Part shown: positions 27,539 to 38,273 of the stretch, one piece after another | Layout: each line of letters begins with the position of its first letter | Numbering within the stretch: the first letter of the stretch is position 1 | Assembly (NCBI GenBank): GCA_016713305.1 | Contig: JADJPK010000011.1 | Coordinates: 124,001-188,000 of the forward strand | Length of the DNA stretch: 64,000 bases | Reading direction: 5' to 3' | DNA from: Betaproteobacteria bacterium | GTDB lineage: Bacteria > Pseudomonadota > Gammaproteobacteria > Burkholderiales > Ga0077523 | Made by a program: the position numbers and the translations under genes | Notes under the pieces: generated by a model | Database searches by the model: none | What the model was told of the DNA's origin: nothing | What the model saw: only the letters and a program-made list of their open reading frames with translations

Positions 27539-28763
27539 CCGATGATGTTCCTGGTCTTGAGTTCGGCGATCTGCGCGGCCGTGAGACCCATGTCCCGCAG
27601 CACCGCGACGGTGTCGTCTCCAAGCCGCGGTGCGGCGGAGCGCACCGCACCGGGCGTCGCGGAAAGTTTGGGGACGATGCCCGGCACCTTGATGGTCCGG
27701 CCGTCGCGGGTCTGCTGCTCGAGGATCATGTCTCTCGCCCGGTAGTGTGGATCCTCGGTGATGTCCTTCACGGAGTAGATGCGTCCGGCAGGAACCTTCG
27801 CCCGCGCCATCGCGGCGAGCACCTCGGAGACGTCACGCTCGCGCGTCCAGGCCTCGATGGCGCCGTCCAGTTCCTGCACGCGCGCGACCCGGCCGGCGTT
27901 GGTCGCCAGTCCCGGATCGCCGGCGAGGTCGGATCGCCCGATGGCCTCCATGAGCCGCTTGAAGATGCCGTCGCCGTTGCCCGCCACCAGCACGAAGCCA
28001 TCCGCGCAGCGATAGGCATTGGTGGGCGCGATGCCGGGCAGTGACGACCCCGCGGGTTCACGCAGCACGCCCAGTTCGGTGTACTCCGGCAACAGCGACT
28101 CCATCACGTTGAAGACGGCCTCGTGCAGGGCGACGTCGATCACCTGACCCGGACCACCATGCACCTTGCGGTGGTAGAGCGCCATCAGGATGCCGATGGT
28201 GCCGTGCAGGGCCGCGAGCGTGTCCCCGATGGACACGCCTGTGCGTACCGGCACGCGGCCGGGTTCAGCCGTCAGGTAGCGCAAGCCGCCCATGGCCTCG
28301 GCGATCACGCCAAAGCCGGGCTGGTCGCGGTACGGCCCCGTCTGCCCGTAGCCGGACACACGCAGCATCACCAGCCCCGGATTGATCGCGCTCAGCGCCT
28401 CCCAGCCCAGGCCCCATCCCTCCAGGGTCCCGGGGCGGAAGTTCTCCACCACCACATCGGCCTCGGCCACGAGCTTGCGCACGATGTCCTGGGCTTCCGC
28501 CTGGCGCAGGTCCAGCACGACCGAGCGCTTGTTTCGGGACTGCACCTGCCACCAGAGCGACGTGCCGTCCTGCACCAGGCGCCAAGTCCGCAAGGGATCG
28601 CCACCCGGGGCGGTTCGATCTTGATGATCTCGGCAGCCGAATTCGCCGAGGTCTTGGTGACGAAGGGGCCGGCGATGAGCTGGCCGAGTTCGATGACGCG
28701 CAGGCCAGCGAGAGGGCCTGTGGCGGCGTCCCGAGGGGAAGAGGGTGAGGCGGTTCCGGTCAT
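27535..28763 (-). CDS. Class III (CaiB/BaiF) CoA-transferase (frameshifted N-terminus)
   Basis: A family III CoA-transferase of about 409 residues that moves CoA from a donor thioester to a free acid. The N-terminus PLAGLRVIELGQLIAGPFVTK, then RNKRSVVLDLR, VVVENFRPGTLEGWGLG and MLRVSGYGQTGPYRDQPGFG are diagnostic; the catalytic aspartate falls in the QVIDVALHEAVF segment. Frame changes occur near 28590-28650. The start at 28763 (MTGTASPSSP) has no clear Shine-Dalgarno and lies just below a small hairpin. It is the first gene of the CoA-transferase, lyase, GMC, Liv run. Confidence 0.87.
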
Positions 28764-28773
28764 GTCTGGAAAT

Positions 28774-28793
28774 GGACCGCTGCGGTGCGGTCC
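28774..28793. repeat. Small hairpin upstream of the CoA-transferase start
   Basis: GGACCGC-TGCGGT-GCGGTCC forms a 7-bp stem 10 nt upstream of the ATG at 28763. It may affect translation or be a protein site. The rest of the gap 28764-29045 shows nothing I can identify. Confidence 0.35.
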
Positions 28794-29045
28794 CGATGTA
28801 GGAGTGCCGAGAATACCGCTTAAGTCACCTTCGCATGTTTCCGACCGGTCCACCGCGATCTTGTGCGGCGGGCTCTTCGCAGCCGCGAAGGGGCAGGCGG
28901 GTAGGCGGCTCCCGCTTCCGAGGGCAACCGTACCCAGGATGCAGCGTTCGTTCATCCCGAAGCGGAACGACAGGCTGCGCCGATAACGCGAGGGTTCGCA
29001 TCGGGCGAGATGGGTGGGCGTCCGTCTCCGCAGGCACATGGGTCG

Positions 29046-30194
29046 TCAGAACGCTGCTTCGTACAGACGCAGGGCGTCCGAGCGTGTCACTTCCCGAGGG
29101 TTGTTGACGAGCAGGCGCTGGACGTTCATCGCATCGTCCGCCAAGGCAGGGAGGAAATCCCGTTCAACGCCGGCCGAGCGGAGATTCTGGGCGTAGGGCA
29201 TGGACGACACGAGGTGCCCCGGGCTTCGACGAAGCGTTCCGCGACTGCGTGATCCGGCATGGATCGGAATCGCCGAGGATAGCGCGCCCCAGTTGCGCGT
29301 ATACCCGTGGCCGCGGGCAGATTGAAGTTCGCACCGGCACCAGCATGAGCGAGTTCGTCAGGCCGTGCGGCAGGTGATAGTGCCCGCCGAGTGGATAGGC
29401 AAGCGCGTGCACGGCTGCGCAGGGCGAATTGGCGAAGGCCATGCCTGCCATCAGCGACCCCAGGAGCATCCGTTCCCGGGCGTCACGGTCCCGGCCATCG
29501 GCAATGACCTGGGGCAGGGTCCGGATAAAGAAGCTTCAATGCTTGCAGTGCGAAGGTATCCGAGACCGGATTCTTCCTGTGTCTGTTGGTGTACGCCTCG
29601 ATGGCGTGAACGATGGCATCCACGCCGGTCATGGCCGTCGGCGCGGACGGCAGCCCCAGAGTAAGCGTGCTGTCGAGCAGGGCAGCGTCGGGATACAGCA
29701 CGGACGACACTACGCCCTTCTTCTCGTTGGAGGCCGTCGTGACGATGGCGATGGGAGTGACTTGCGGAACCTGTGCCGGCCGTGGTGGGCACCTGGATGA
29801 GCGGCAGTCGGTCCACGAGCCCGGTCGATGCCGTAGACGTTGTCGAGCGGTTGCGGCGTCCGAGCCAGTAGAGCGGCCAGTTTTGCGGTATCCATGGAAC
29901 TTCCACCGCCGAGACCCACGATCACCTCTGCGGCGCACGCCGTCGCCGCCTGGACAGCGCCAGCCACCACCGACTCCGGCGGATCGGCACGGACATCGGA
30001 GAAGACCTCCACTCCTATGCCCGCGCCTTCGAGCGAACGTCGCGCGGGGGTGATAACGCCTGCGGACGCGAGTCCGGGATCGGTTACGACGAGGACGCGG
30101 TGGCCGCCGAGCGACTTTACGTACTGGCAAGGGTGTCCGCGCACCCCTGCGCGCAGACGATGCGAGGTGCGGTTTCGAATGTGAATGGATTCAT
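29046..30194 (-). CDS. Iron-containing (group III) alcohol dehydrogenase, heavily frameshifted
   Basis: About 382 residues when repaired. The start MNPFTFETAPRIVCAQG at 30194 and the end PREVTRSDALRLYEAAF before the TGA at 29046-29048 are both clear. Between them are the NAD-binding VIVGLGGGSSMDTAK, the PTTAGTGS-type loop, GVDAIVHAIEAYTN, and the metal site HALAYPLGGHYHLPHGLTN. At least four one-base shifts interrupt it (about 30127, 29820-29775, 29505, 29270). The family includes maleylacetate reductases and 1,2-diol or lactaldehyde reductases, and I cannot choose between them. It lies downstream of the second Liv cluster on the same strand. Confidence 0.75.
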
Positions 30195-30286
30195 GTTTGC
30201 CCCGAGAAGAGTGAAGTGGAGAAGCGGTGTCCGCGTGCTCCAGGGGGCGCGTCGTGCAAAGTCGCCGCGCGTGCCCCAGCACCGGG

Positions 30287-31568
30287 TCAGCGCCCGAGGC
30301 CGGACCTTATCCAGTCCTCGCCCTTGACGCCCTCGGGAGGATTCACCTCCTCAGGTGCGTAACGCAGGACGTGCACCATCGTCACTTTGCCCCCGACGGT
30401 CCGGGTCGTCCCATAGGCCGTGCCGTGTATCGCCTGGTGACCCTTGCCCAGAGCCATCCGCGTCGGCCCGCTCGGGGTGTCGAACGACGAACCCTCGAAG
30501 GCTGCCACGATGCTTTCGATGTCCGGTCTGGCTCCTCCCCTGGATTTCATGGCCTTCCCGTACGCGGCCTTCGTTCCCAGGATCGCCTGCATCATCTGGT
30601 ACGCGGTATAGGTGGGCGAGCTGGAGTAGCGGGCCGCTATGGCGTTCTGGCGAACCAGCGGTTGAGGGCATTGTCCGGAGCGAAGATGCCATGCGGGCCG
30701 CGTGCGCCGATCACCGTGCCGTCGGGAATCCTGCCGGCGAGCTTCTGCAGTTCCGTCTCCCCCTGCCGTCAGCACAAGGTGCTCCTCGTGGAGATTCCGC
30801 GCGGCGCCGCCCTGGGCACGAACGCCTCGAGGTCACCCCCCCAGAAGCTCGAATGGACGATGTCGGGCTGTGACGCGAGGATGGCGGAGATCTCCGCGCC
30901 GTATTGCCCCGCGAAGAGCTTGGGCATCTGCGAGGTGACCACCGTCGTCGAGGGCGTCAGGGCCTTGAGAGAACCAAGGAAGTCGCGCCAGGAACTCTGG
31001 CCCCAGGCGTAGTTCTGGTTGATGCCGGCAACGCGCACCCGCTGCGGAGAGCGCTCGCGCAGATACCTGGCGGCACCCACGGCGTCCATGGTGGCGTGGG
31101 CACAGGTGCGGAACACGTAGCGATAGGCATTCTCCTCGAAGATGCGCGCTGTCCCGCAGTCGAAGAACACCGTGAGCCGCTTGAGCGACTCGGCTACCGG
31201 TGCCACTGCCAGACAGCTTCCGCTCGAGATGTAGCCGATCACCATGTCGACGTCCCGCTGCTGAACGAGCTGGCGATACTGGGAGACGACGTTGCTGGTC
31301 GTCCCGGTCTCGTCCTGGAGGATCATCTCGACAGGGGTGCCTCCGAAACCCCGGGAGTTGTAGGGGCCGGGACACTGCCGGAATTGAGCGCCTCGAACGC
31401 CAGTTCCGCCGCATTCCGCCGGCGCCCCATCGGTCCGGCGCCGGGTCCGGAGAGAAACGTGACGATCCCGATCCTGAGCGGCTTCGGGTCTCCTGCACCC
31501 GCCTCGGTCGACGCGGCCAATGTCAGGGCGAGCAACAGCCGGAATACGCCGGATACAAGTGTTCCCAT
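30287..31568 (-). CDS. Liv-type substrate-binding protein A of the second cluster (frameshifted)
   Basis: A type I periplasmic binding protein of about 427 residues with a signal peptide (GVFRLLLALTLAASTEAGAG). Conserved stretches are LRIGIVTFLSGPGA, the long QRDVDMVIGYISSGSCLAVAPV segment and INQNYAWGQSSW. The frame breaks near 31345, 30785 and 30660. It is paralogous to the binding protein at 35522-36836, sharing for instance YRYVFRTC/YKYVFRTG and QNYAWG/QDYAWG. It lies beyond livF of the same cluster after a 657-bp gap, so it may have its own promoter. Confidence 0.8.
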
Positions 31569-32225
31569 CAAAGTCTGTCCTCTTGTCCGCACGATCTACG
31601 ATGCACAGGTGCTTCCGGGAGATGCTTCACGCTCCACACCCGTTGAAAGTGGTACGGGACGCCGGCGGACTTGCACGAACGCTGCCGCGTGCGTGTCCGG
31701 ACCCGTCGACATGACCCGCATTCCCGCATCCCATGACGTGCAATGGTGCCGGCAGGTACCCGCGAAGCTTGTTCCGCGTATTCGTGGACTGCGAACCGGC
31801 TTTCGTCCTCGCAGAATCCGCAGAGGTGGACACGGTCTTCGCACGTCTGCCCGGCTTCCGGGTTCCATCGAAACGCGATCCCGGAAGGGCGAAGGGTTTG
31901 AACGCGTTTCTTCCGGAGTTCACCGCACGACCGGACGCCGGCATGGCGTGTTCCTCCAACTCATGCGCGCCCGAGAAAAGGGGGCGCCCATGTGGGACGC
32001 CCGTACAAAGGTGTTTCGCCGGCAGACCGGCGAGGAGGAGGATTCTTCGCTCGTGCGACCGGCAGGCGAAGCATAGGAACCACGGCTCGATGCGGAATTC
32101 GCGATCCGTCAATGCACGTTCGCGGCATGCGAAGGGGCGACACGCGCTCTGGTGATCCCATTTTGGAACGCGCGGACCCGAAACAGTTGCGTAGAGGGCA
32201 CTGGCCACTCGCCATGCGATACGCG
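31569..32225. other. 657-bp intergenic region, no gene recognised
   Basis: No reading frame here has convincing protein character on either strand. It contains one terminator-like hairpin (31973-32003) and must hold the promoter of the binding-protein gene that starts at 31568. No repeat or RNA gene was recognised. Confidence 0.6.
31973..32003 (-). terminator. Candidate terminator downstream of livF2
   Basis: On the minus strand GGGCGTCCC-ACAT-GGGCGCCC (one bulged base) is followed by CCTTTTCTC. It lies about 220 nt past the livF2 stop and separates the second liv operon from the next binding-protein gene. Confidence 0.4.
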
Positions 32226-32896
32226 TCAATGGGGGACCGGCTCGCACCCCAGCAGAGTGCCGCGTTCCAGAGTCAGGGTGCGGGGCCGGATGTCCCGCAG
32301 GAGACTGGCATTCGACTCGGTGATCACTACGCACACTTCCGGCCGCTGCTCACGCAGGCGAGACAGGGCATCCGCATATTGAGAGGCCAGTGCCGGGGCC
32401 AGTCCCTGGAACGGCTCGTCGAGGAGCACGAGCCGCGTGCCGATCATCAGCGCACGGCCCAGGCTCACCATCTTGCCTTGACCTCCCGACAGTGCGGCGC
32501 CCGAGCGGCCCAGCATGTCTTCCAGCTGCGGAACGATCCGCAGTGTGATTTCAAGACGGTCGGTGGTCTCGCGCGGATCCAGGCGCTGCACCTCGCACGG
32601 CAGGCGCAGGTTCTCCTCGACGCTGAGCGTCGGAAAGATGACACGGTCTTCGGGCGCATAGCCGATGCCACGCCGCGCTCGCCGATGCGCAGGGCAGATG
32701 CAGTTCCTCACCGTCCCAGATCAGCTGGCCGCTGCGGAGGGGAACGAGGCCCATGATGGAGCGCAAGAGCGTCGTCTTGCCGGCACCGTTGCGTCCCCAC
32801 GACGGCTACGGTGCTGCCGGCATGCAGGGTCGTCGACACCGAGCGCAACACGGTCGCGCCAGCCAGTTCCACGGTAAGGTCCCGAAGTTCGAGCAT
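32226..32896 (-). CDS. livF: LivF-type ABC ATPase of the second cluster (frameshifted)
   Basis: An ATPase of about 223 residues. It begins MLELRDLTVELAGATVL. The Walker A region reads RNGAGKTTLL only if one extra A near 32805 is ignored. A second shift occurs near 32690, then RRGIGYAPEDRVIFPTLSVE, the signature LSGGQGKMVSLGRAL and Walker B LVLLDEPFQGLAPA are in frame. The start lies 1 bp after the livG2 stop. It is the last gene of a tightly packed LivHMGF operon. Confidence 0.83.
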
Positions 32897-32897
32897 G

Positions 32898-33640
32898 TCA
32901 GGCGATGCCCAGCACTTCGCGCTTCACGTCGGGATGCGCGAGCACGTCCTCCGGTGCGCCGTCGGCGGCGATCCGGCCGCCGATCCACGCAGCGATCCGG
33001 GTCGCATAGCGGGACACGATGTCCACGTCGTGTTCCACGAACCAGCTCGTGACCCGGCGTTCACCCAGGGCCGCATCAGCGTTTGCATCACAGCATGCTT
33101 GTCTTCCGATGCGACCCCGCTGGTCGGTTCGTCCAGGATGAGCAGACGCGGACGCAGCATGAGGGCCATGGCAACGTCGAGCAGTTTGCGCTGTCCTTCC
33201 GAAAGGGTGGAGGCCAGATCACCGGCGCGTTGCGTGAGGCCCATCAGTTCGAGCGTGTGGTCGATCTCGGGCTGGTCGACGACAGCCGACATGCGTCTGA
33301 ACAAGGACGGCCGGCCAGGTGCGCCCCACCGCGGCGAGCTCCAGACACTGGCGCACGGTATGTTCGAGGAATAGCTGGGGCAGCTGGAAAGAGCGGGCGA
33401 GCCCCATGTGGACGAGGCGACGAGGCGGTTGGCTGGTGATGTCCTGGTCACCCAGGTACACCTTGCCCGAAGTGGGGCGCAGGAATCGGTGCAGATGTTG
33501 ATGAAAGTGGTCTTGCCGCGCCGTTATGCCGATGATGACGGCGGGCGTTCGCCCTCGTGCAGGGTGAAGTCGATGTTGTCGGCCACGACGATGCTGCCGA
33601 ACGCCAGGCACAGTCCTTCGGTGCGGATCAGCGTGCTCAT
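32898..33640 (-). CDS. livG: LivG-type ABC ATPase of the second cluster (frameshifted)
   Basis: About 248 residues. The N-terminus is MSTLIRTEGLCLAFGSIVVADN, then RPTSGKVYLGDQDIT, the signature LSEGQRKLLDVAMALM and Walker B LLILDEPTSGVASED. The C-terminus EDVLAHPDVKREVLGIA is clear at the TGA at 32898-32900. Walker A itself lies at a shift near 33535, and further shifts occur near 33310 and 33055. This is among the most damaged genes of the window although the family identity is certain. Its ATG overlaps the livM2 stop (ATGA). Confidence 0.82.
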
Positions 33641-34583
33641 GCGGCGCCTCCCGCGCCGGTCTCCCGGGTGCGCCGCCCGAACAGGCCCACGATCCCCGCG
33701 GGCGCTGCGATGATGATGAGAATGAGCGTGGCACCAACGAGCAGTTGCCAGATACCTGCGAGGTACGCGGACGCGAAAAGCTTCACCGACTCGAAGACGA
33801 TCGCTCCCATGAAGGCGCCCAGCGCGTGGCCCACGCCCCCCAGGATCGTGATGAAGACGAACTCGCCCGACCGCGTCCAGTAGCCGAGCTCGGGAGTGAC
33901 CAGCCCCTGGAGGAGCACCAGGATCGCGCCTGCCAGACCGACCATTCCGGCGGACAGCACGTAGCCGGTCCAGAGCAGCCGCCGGGCAGACAGGCCGAGG
34001 TATTCGAGGCGGTTTCGTTGGTCTTGATGCCGGCCAGAGCCTCGCCCGCGGGGGAGCGGAAGAAACGCTGAGTGGCGACGCCCAGCAACACGGCCACGGC
34101 CACGGTGGCCAGGAGCAGTGCGGTCTCGTAGGCGGATCGCTCCATGGCGACGCCGAGGAGCAGCGGGCGGTCGATCCGCAGTCCGTCAGTGCCGCCGGTG
34201 ATCTCGTACAGCTTGCCCAGAGCCGAGTAGAGCACCATGGAGATCGCGAGATTGAGCATGCCGAAGAAGATCTCGCGGTAGCGCACGACGAACACGCCCA
34301 CGAACGCGCCCGCGACAACGCTCGCGCCGGTGCCCGCCGCGGCGAGCACGACACCGTCGAGCGCGGGATAGGCCCGCGCGAGGAATGCGACGGTGTAGCC
34401 GGCGATGCAACCGTACATCGCGTGGCCGAAGGAAATCTGGCCTGCGCGCAGAAGAATCCCGACGCCGAGCGCGGCGATGCCGTAGCAGAGTCCGTTCACC
34501 ACCGAGGTCTTCGAGGACGGCAGCCACAGGCCCAGACCCACGAGCCCGAGAGCCCCTATGACAATGCCTGCGCGCAGGAACAT
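33637..34583 (-). CDS. livM: LivM-type ABC permease of the second cluster (one frameshift)
   Basis: A permease of about 315 residues with eight to ten hydrophobic segments. It shows the LivM hallmarks GILLRAGQISFGHAMYGCIAG, TGGTDGL and the coupling segment RFFRSPAGEALAGIKTNE. One base is lost near 34008, after which LSAGMVGLAGAILVLLQG continues. The ATG shares its A with the livH2 TGA (TGATG), and its own stop overlaps livG2, so translation is coupled throughout. Confidence 0.87.
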
Positions 34584-35494
34584 CAGATTCTCCTCGCCCG
34601 GGCCACGACGAACAGGCCGCTGGGCCGCACGAGAAGCACGCCGACCATGATCAGGTAAGGAACCACCACTTCAAGTTCCGGAACGGTGTAGACCGCCACG
34701 GACCGTGCCAGGCCGATCAGCACCGCCGTGACGAGCGCGCCGGTGATCTGACCAAGACCGGCGGTGGCAACGACGCAGAACGACAGCACGATCATCTCGG
34801 TGCCTGCCCCGGGAACTAGCGAAGTCGTCGGTGCCGCCAGCGCGCCGCCGAGTGCGCCCAGAGTGGCGCCGAGCACGAACGTGAGAAGACCGATTCGCTT
34901 TGCGTCGATCCCCAGGGCCGTGGCCACCTCGCGGTGGTGGGTGACGGCGACGATCTGCTTGCCGAGAGAGGTCCGGCGCAGGAAGTACTGCAGGCCGCCG
35001 TAGGCGGAGAGCGCGATGCCCGGGACGAGCAGCAACTGATAGCGCGTGTAGGTGATGTCGAAGAGCTGGAGATTGCCGACGCGGCCCACGACTTCGCTCG
35101 CGGACCACGGGCTGCTGCCCCACACGAGCCGCTGCACATCCTCCAGGATCATGAACGCGCCGAACGTGACGAGCAGTTGCAGGATCGGATCCTTGTCGCG
35201 GACGCGCGCCAGCAGGAAAGTGTCGAGGCCCACGCCGAGGACGATTCCGACCACGAGCGCCGCGGCCAGCAGGCACCCGAGCAGAAGCAGCAGGGGAGGG
35301 GCTCCGCCCCCCTGCAAGGCCCACCCCACGAAGGTGGCCGCCGTGTAGCCACCGAAGGCATACAGGCTGCCGTGGGCCACGTTGACGATGCCCATCACAC
35401 CGAAGATCAGCGTGAGGCCCAGCGCGACGAGGAACAGCAGTCCGGCGTAGGCGAGGCCGTCGACAACGGCAAGCAGCAGGATGTCCGCGCTCAC
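34583..35494 (-). CDS. livH: LivH-type ABC permease of the second cluster
   Basis: A 303-residue permease with eight or so hydrophobic segments. It opens with VVDGLAYAGLLFLVALGLTLIF and contains the LivH coupling region RRTSLGKQIVAVTHHREVATALGID. The start is GTG at 35494, 27 bp after the binding-protein stop. The frame is intact, unlike its neighbours. Confidence 0.92.
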   Translation of the reverse strand: MSADILLLAVVDGLAYAGLLFLVALGLTLIFGVMGIVNVAHGSLYAFGGYTAATFVGWALQGGGAPPLLLLLGCLLAAALVVGIVLGVGLDTFLLARVRDKDPILQLLVTFGAFMILEDVQRLVWGSSPWSASEVVGRVGNLQLFDITYTRYQLLLVPGIALSAYGGLQYFLRRTSLGKQIVAVTHHREVATALGIDAKRIGLLTFVLGATLGALGGALAAPTTSLVPGAGTEMIVLSFCVVATAGLGQITGALVTAVLIGLARSVAVYTVPELEVVVPYLIMVGVLLVRPSGLFVVARARRI

Positions 35495-35521
35495 GGCACA
35501 CGTCTCCTGTGAGGTGCCTCG

Positions 35522-36836
35522 TTACCGCACCGGCACCCTGGCAGCGCCCACCGCCTTGATACGGTCGCTCGTCACGATGCCGGGAGACAGCGTCTTCACC
35601 CACTGGGGAGACTTCTGTCCGACCGGGGCGATGGTCAGTTCGGCAGGGATGTAGATGAGCTGGTCGATCACCGGGAAGTTCTGCTGGGCGGTCATCTTGG
35701 TTACCCCGAACAGCAGGCCCTGCAGGCTCTGACCATCCTCGCGCAGCTTGATGGGACGGGACTGAGACTTGAATTCCATTCCGCGCAGCGCCTCGGCCAA
35801 CTGCTCGCTCGTCGGCCACTGGCCCTTGCCGGCCTTGATCGCCTTCGCGTAGCCGTCGGCCACCGCCTGCAGTGCCTGGACAATGTGGCCCACGGGATAG
35901 ATCGGCTGCCCGCCGGTCTTCTGGGCGAACTTCTGGTTGAAGCGTTTCACCTTTGGATCGCCACCGAACTCCGGGTCCGCGAAGTAGACGTCCCCGTTCA
36001 TTCCCGCCAGCACGCCATCCGGCGTCGCCTTGCCCAAGCGTTCCAGCGAGCTCTCGAGAAGCGGCATGACGAACAGGGAGGTGTTCATCAGCCCGCGCTG
36101 GGATGCCTGCCGCACCAGCGTGTCGAGGTCACCGCCCCAGGCCGTGGACAGGATGACGTCCGGCTTCAGCGCCTGAAGACGCGTGATCTCGGTCGAATAG
36201 TCGGTCGCGCCGAACTTTGGGAATAACTCGGCCACGATCTTCACGTCCGGCTTGAGCGCCAGCAGGGTGTTTCGCGCGATCTCCCACGAGTCGCGGCCCC
36301 ACGCATAGTCCTGGTTGATGACGGCGATGGACTTGAACCCAGGCTTCACGCGCAGCAGGTGGATCATCGCCCCCGCGACTTCGGTGCCGGCGTGGGGCCC
36401 GGTCCGGAAGACGTACTTGTAGCGACGGTCCTCCAGCACCTTTCCGTGCTGCAGTCCCACATGATGTTGACGACCTTCAGGTCCTCGGCGACCGGTGCGA
36501 TGACGTTGCAGTTGCCGCTCGAGATGGCCGCCAGCATCACCTTGTCACCGGGCTCTTGCGCGACGCGGCGGTACTCGAAAGCAGCTTGTCGCCGCCAAGG
36601 CCCTCGTCAATGAAGGTCGGGACGATCTTCACTCCGTTGATCCCGCCTGCCGCGTTGAATTCCTCGATCCACAATTCGGCAGCTGCCTTGGCGGGAACGC
36701 CGAAGACGGAGGCTGGTCCAGTCAGGAACGTGGTGATCCCGATCTTGAGTTCGGCAGGCTTGTTCGCCTGGGCTGCGGCGCCGAGAGCGAAACAGGCGAG
36801 CACCGGTGCGGCGAGCCATTCCCGGATTCGTTTCAT
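35522..36836 (-). CDS. Liv-type substrate-binding protein B of the second cluster (frameshifted)
   Basis: About 438 residues. The signal peptide is MKRIREWLAAPVLACFALGAAAQA, then LKIGITTFLTGPASVFGVPA, ISSGNCNVIAPVAED and the intact C-terminal two thirds from YKYVFRTGPHAGTEVAG onward. Shifts occur near 36570 and 36450. It heads the livHMGF genes and is the cognate binding protein. SBP A at 30287-31568 is its divergent paralogue. The resemblance of the ligand domain to amide/urea- and carboxylate-binding HAAT proteins is only general, so the ligand is unassigned. Confidence 0.83.
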
Positions 36837-37219
36837 GTCTGTAATCCTCCTCATTATTCTGAACTTCCGTCGAACGTTCCAGCTTCTGGTCGTCCGGTTG
36901 CAGGGAACCGAAGGATGCACTGGGCATACGGGCGCAACCTGAGAGTCTGCGATAGGTACCTTCTCTAGGGAATTGCCGATTCGACAATGGGCCTTCTCCG
37001 GAGGCGAACGCTTCGGGTCACGGAGTGGCAGGGACCGCCACGGCATAGAAACCACCCAGAGCCCCCACTGCCTCGGATTCCAAGACGAAGGGCGCAGTGA
37101 AATAGAAGGCTTCTGCACACCGCTCGGCGCACGAACCCTCCGCGACAGAGCGTGCAAAGGCCGTTCGCTCGTCGGCAAAGGCAATTCGGGGAAGCCGTAC
37201 CGGGCGTCAAACTTGTCGT
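36837..37219. other. 383-bp gap between the SDR gene and binding protein B
   Basis: No gene recognised. A near-perfect 15-bp palindrome, TTGCCGATTCGACAA (36973-36987), lies about 140 bp upstream of the binding-protein ATG and could be an operator in its promoter. Nothing else stands out. Confidence 0.4.
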
Positions 37220-37996
37220 TCACGGCCAGTCGCCGCGGATGCCGGGATAGCTCTGCCAGGACGGCATCAGTAGCCATCCGCCCTCAACCGGGAGATTGAT
37301 GCCCGTGATGCCCGATGCTTCGTCCGACAGCAGAAAGGCCACCGCCCGCGCTGAATCTTCAGGCTCCATGAGCCGCCTAAGCGCGGTGGCCCGCTCGATG
37401 GCGGCGACATCGCGCTCGCCGGACGCGATCTTGGCTTCGAGGGCGGGAGAGCGCGAGAACCCTGGCGAGACCGCGTTTACACGGACTCCGCTGGGGCCCC
37501 ATTCCGCCGCGAGATTCTGAGTGATGGAGACGATCGCCGCCTTGGTCGGTGCGTAGGCGTGAAACGGCATGGACCGGAACGCGTTGATCGAGGCGATGTT
37601 CACGATGGCCCCGTGTCCGCGAGCGGCCATCTTCAGCCCGAACGCGAGACAACAGACGTAGGTTCCGCGCTGGTTGATGCGGACCACGCGGTCCCATTCC
37701 TCGATAGGGAGCTGTTCGGGCGGGACCGGTGCGGCAAGGATCCCCGCGCAGTTCACGAGGGCCTCGACCGGACCGACCTCTCGCTCGACCCGTGCCGCCG
37801 CCTCGTCCACCGCCTGGTCGTCGCCCACGTCCAGCGGAAAGCCGTGTCCGCCCGTGTCCCTGGCCGTCCTGTGCGCGCCGTCGGCGTCGATGTCCAGTGC
37901 GACGACCGACCATCCACGAGATGCAAGATCCTCGCAGCACGCGCGGCCGATGCCGCTGGCGCCTCCCGTTACAGCAACGATCCGACTCGATGCCAT
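37220..37996 (-). CDS. SDR-family NAD(P)-dependent oxidoreductase
   Basis: A 258-residue classical short-chain dehydrogenase. The cofactor motif TGGASGIGR is near the N-terminus, NCAG (VNCAGIL) follows, then the catalytic serine in NIASINAF, YAPTK with the Tyr and Lys, and the SPGFSRS tail. The frame is open to a GTG at 38002, but ATG at 37994-37996 has GGAGAGG at the right distance and is preferred. The gene sits downstream of a TTGTCTGACAA operator, so it is likely induced with the transporter. Probable substrate: a secondary alcohol or hydroxy acid. Confidence 0.9.
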   Translation of the reverse strand: MASSRIVAVTGGASGIGRACCEDLASRGWSVVALDIDADGAHRTARDTGGHGFPLDVGDDQAVDEAAARVEREVGPVEALVNCAGILAAPVPPEQLPIEEWDRVVRINQRGTYVCCLAFGLKMAARGHGAIVNIASINAFRSMPFHAYAPTKAAIVSITQNLAAEWGPSGVRVNAVSPGFSRSPALEAKIASGERDVAAIERATALRRLMEPEDSARAVAFLLSDEASGITGINLPVEGGWLLMPSWQSYPGIRGDWP

Positions 37997-38175
37997 CGCC
38001 ACCTCTCCACTCCATTCCGGAAACCTGCATCCGGTCGTTCGGTCCGGCAGTCGAGAAGATCTGTTTACGTGTCCGCTCGGGAGAAGGTGCTAACGCCGGT
38101 GCGGGCGGCGAAACAGGGGCGCCCGGCATTGTCCGGCCGCCGATCCCCGGGGACCACTCGCGGAGAAATGTTGAA

Positions 38176-38190
38176 TATTGTCTGACAATA
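38176..38190. promoter_or_regulatory. GntR/FCD operator upstream of the SDR-Liv operon
   Basis: TATTGTC-T-GACAATA is a perfect 15-bp palindrome. It lies 180 bp upstream of the SDR start and about 85 bp past the regulator stop. On the minus strand TTGACT abuts it and may be the -35 box. It matches the sites at 39043 and 20073. Confidence 0.6.
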
Positions 38191-38273
38191 AGTCAAACGA
38201 TTCGAACGGTGAGGGAGGGCGAAATCTGCCGCGGGGGAACGGATCGCCAGAACGGGCGGCCGGTGGTCCGCCG

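Noticed and set aside
31569..32225. Possible small genes in the 657-bp gap
   Set aside because: Frames on both strands lack ribosome sites and show no conserved motif or plausible protein composition.
36973..37299. A 108-codon plus-strand frame overlapping the SDR gene end
   Set aside because: It overlaps the 3' end of a secure gene in antisense and has no recognisable domain.
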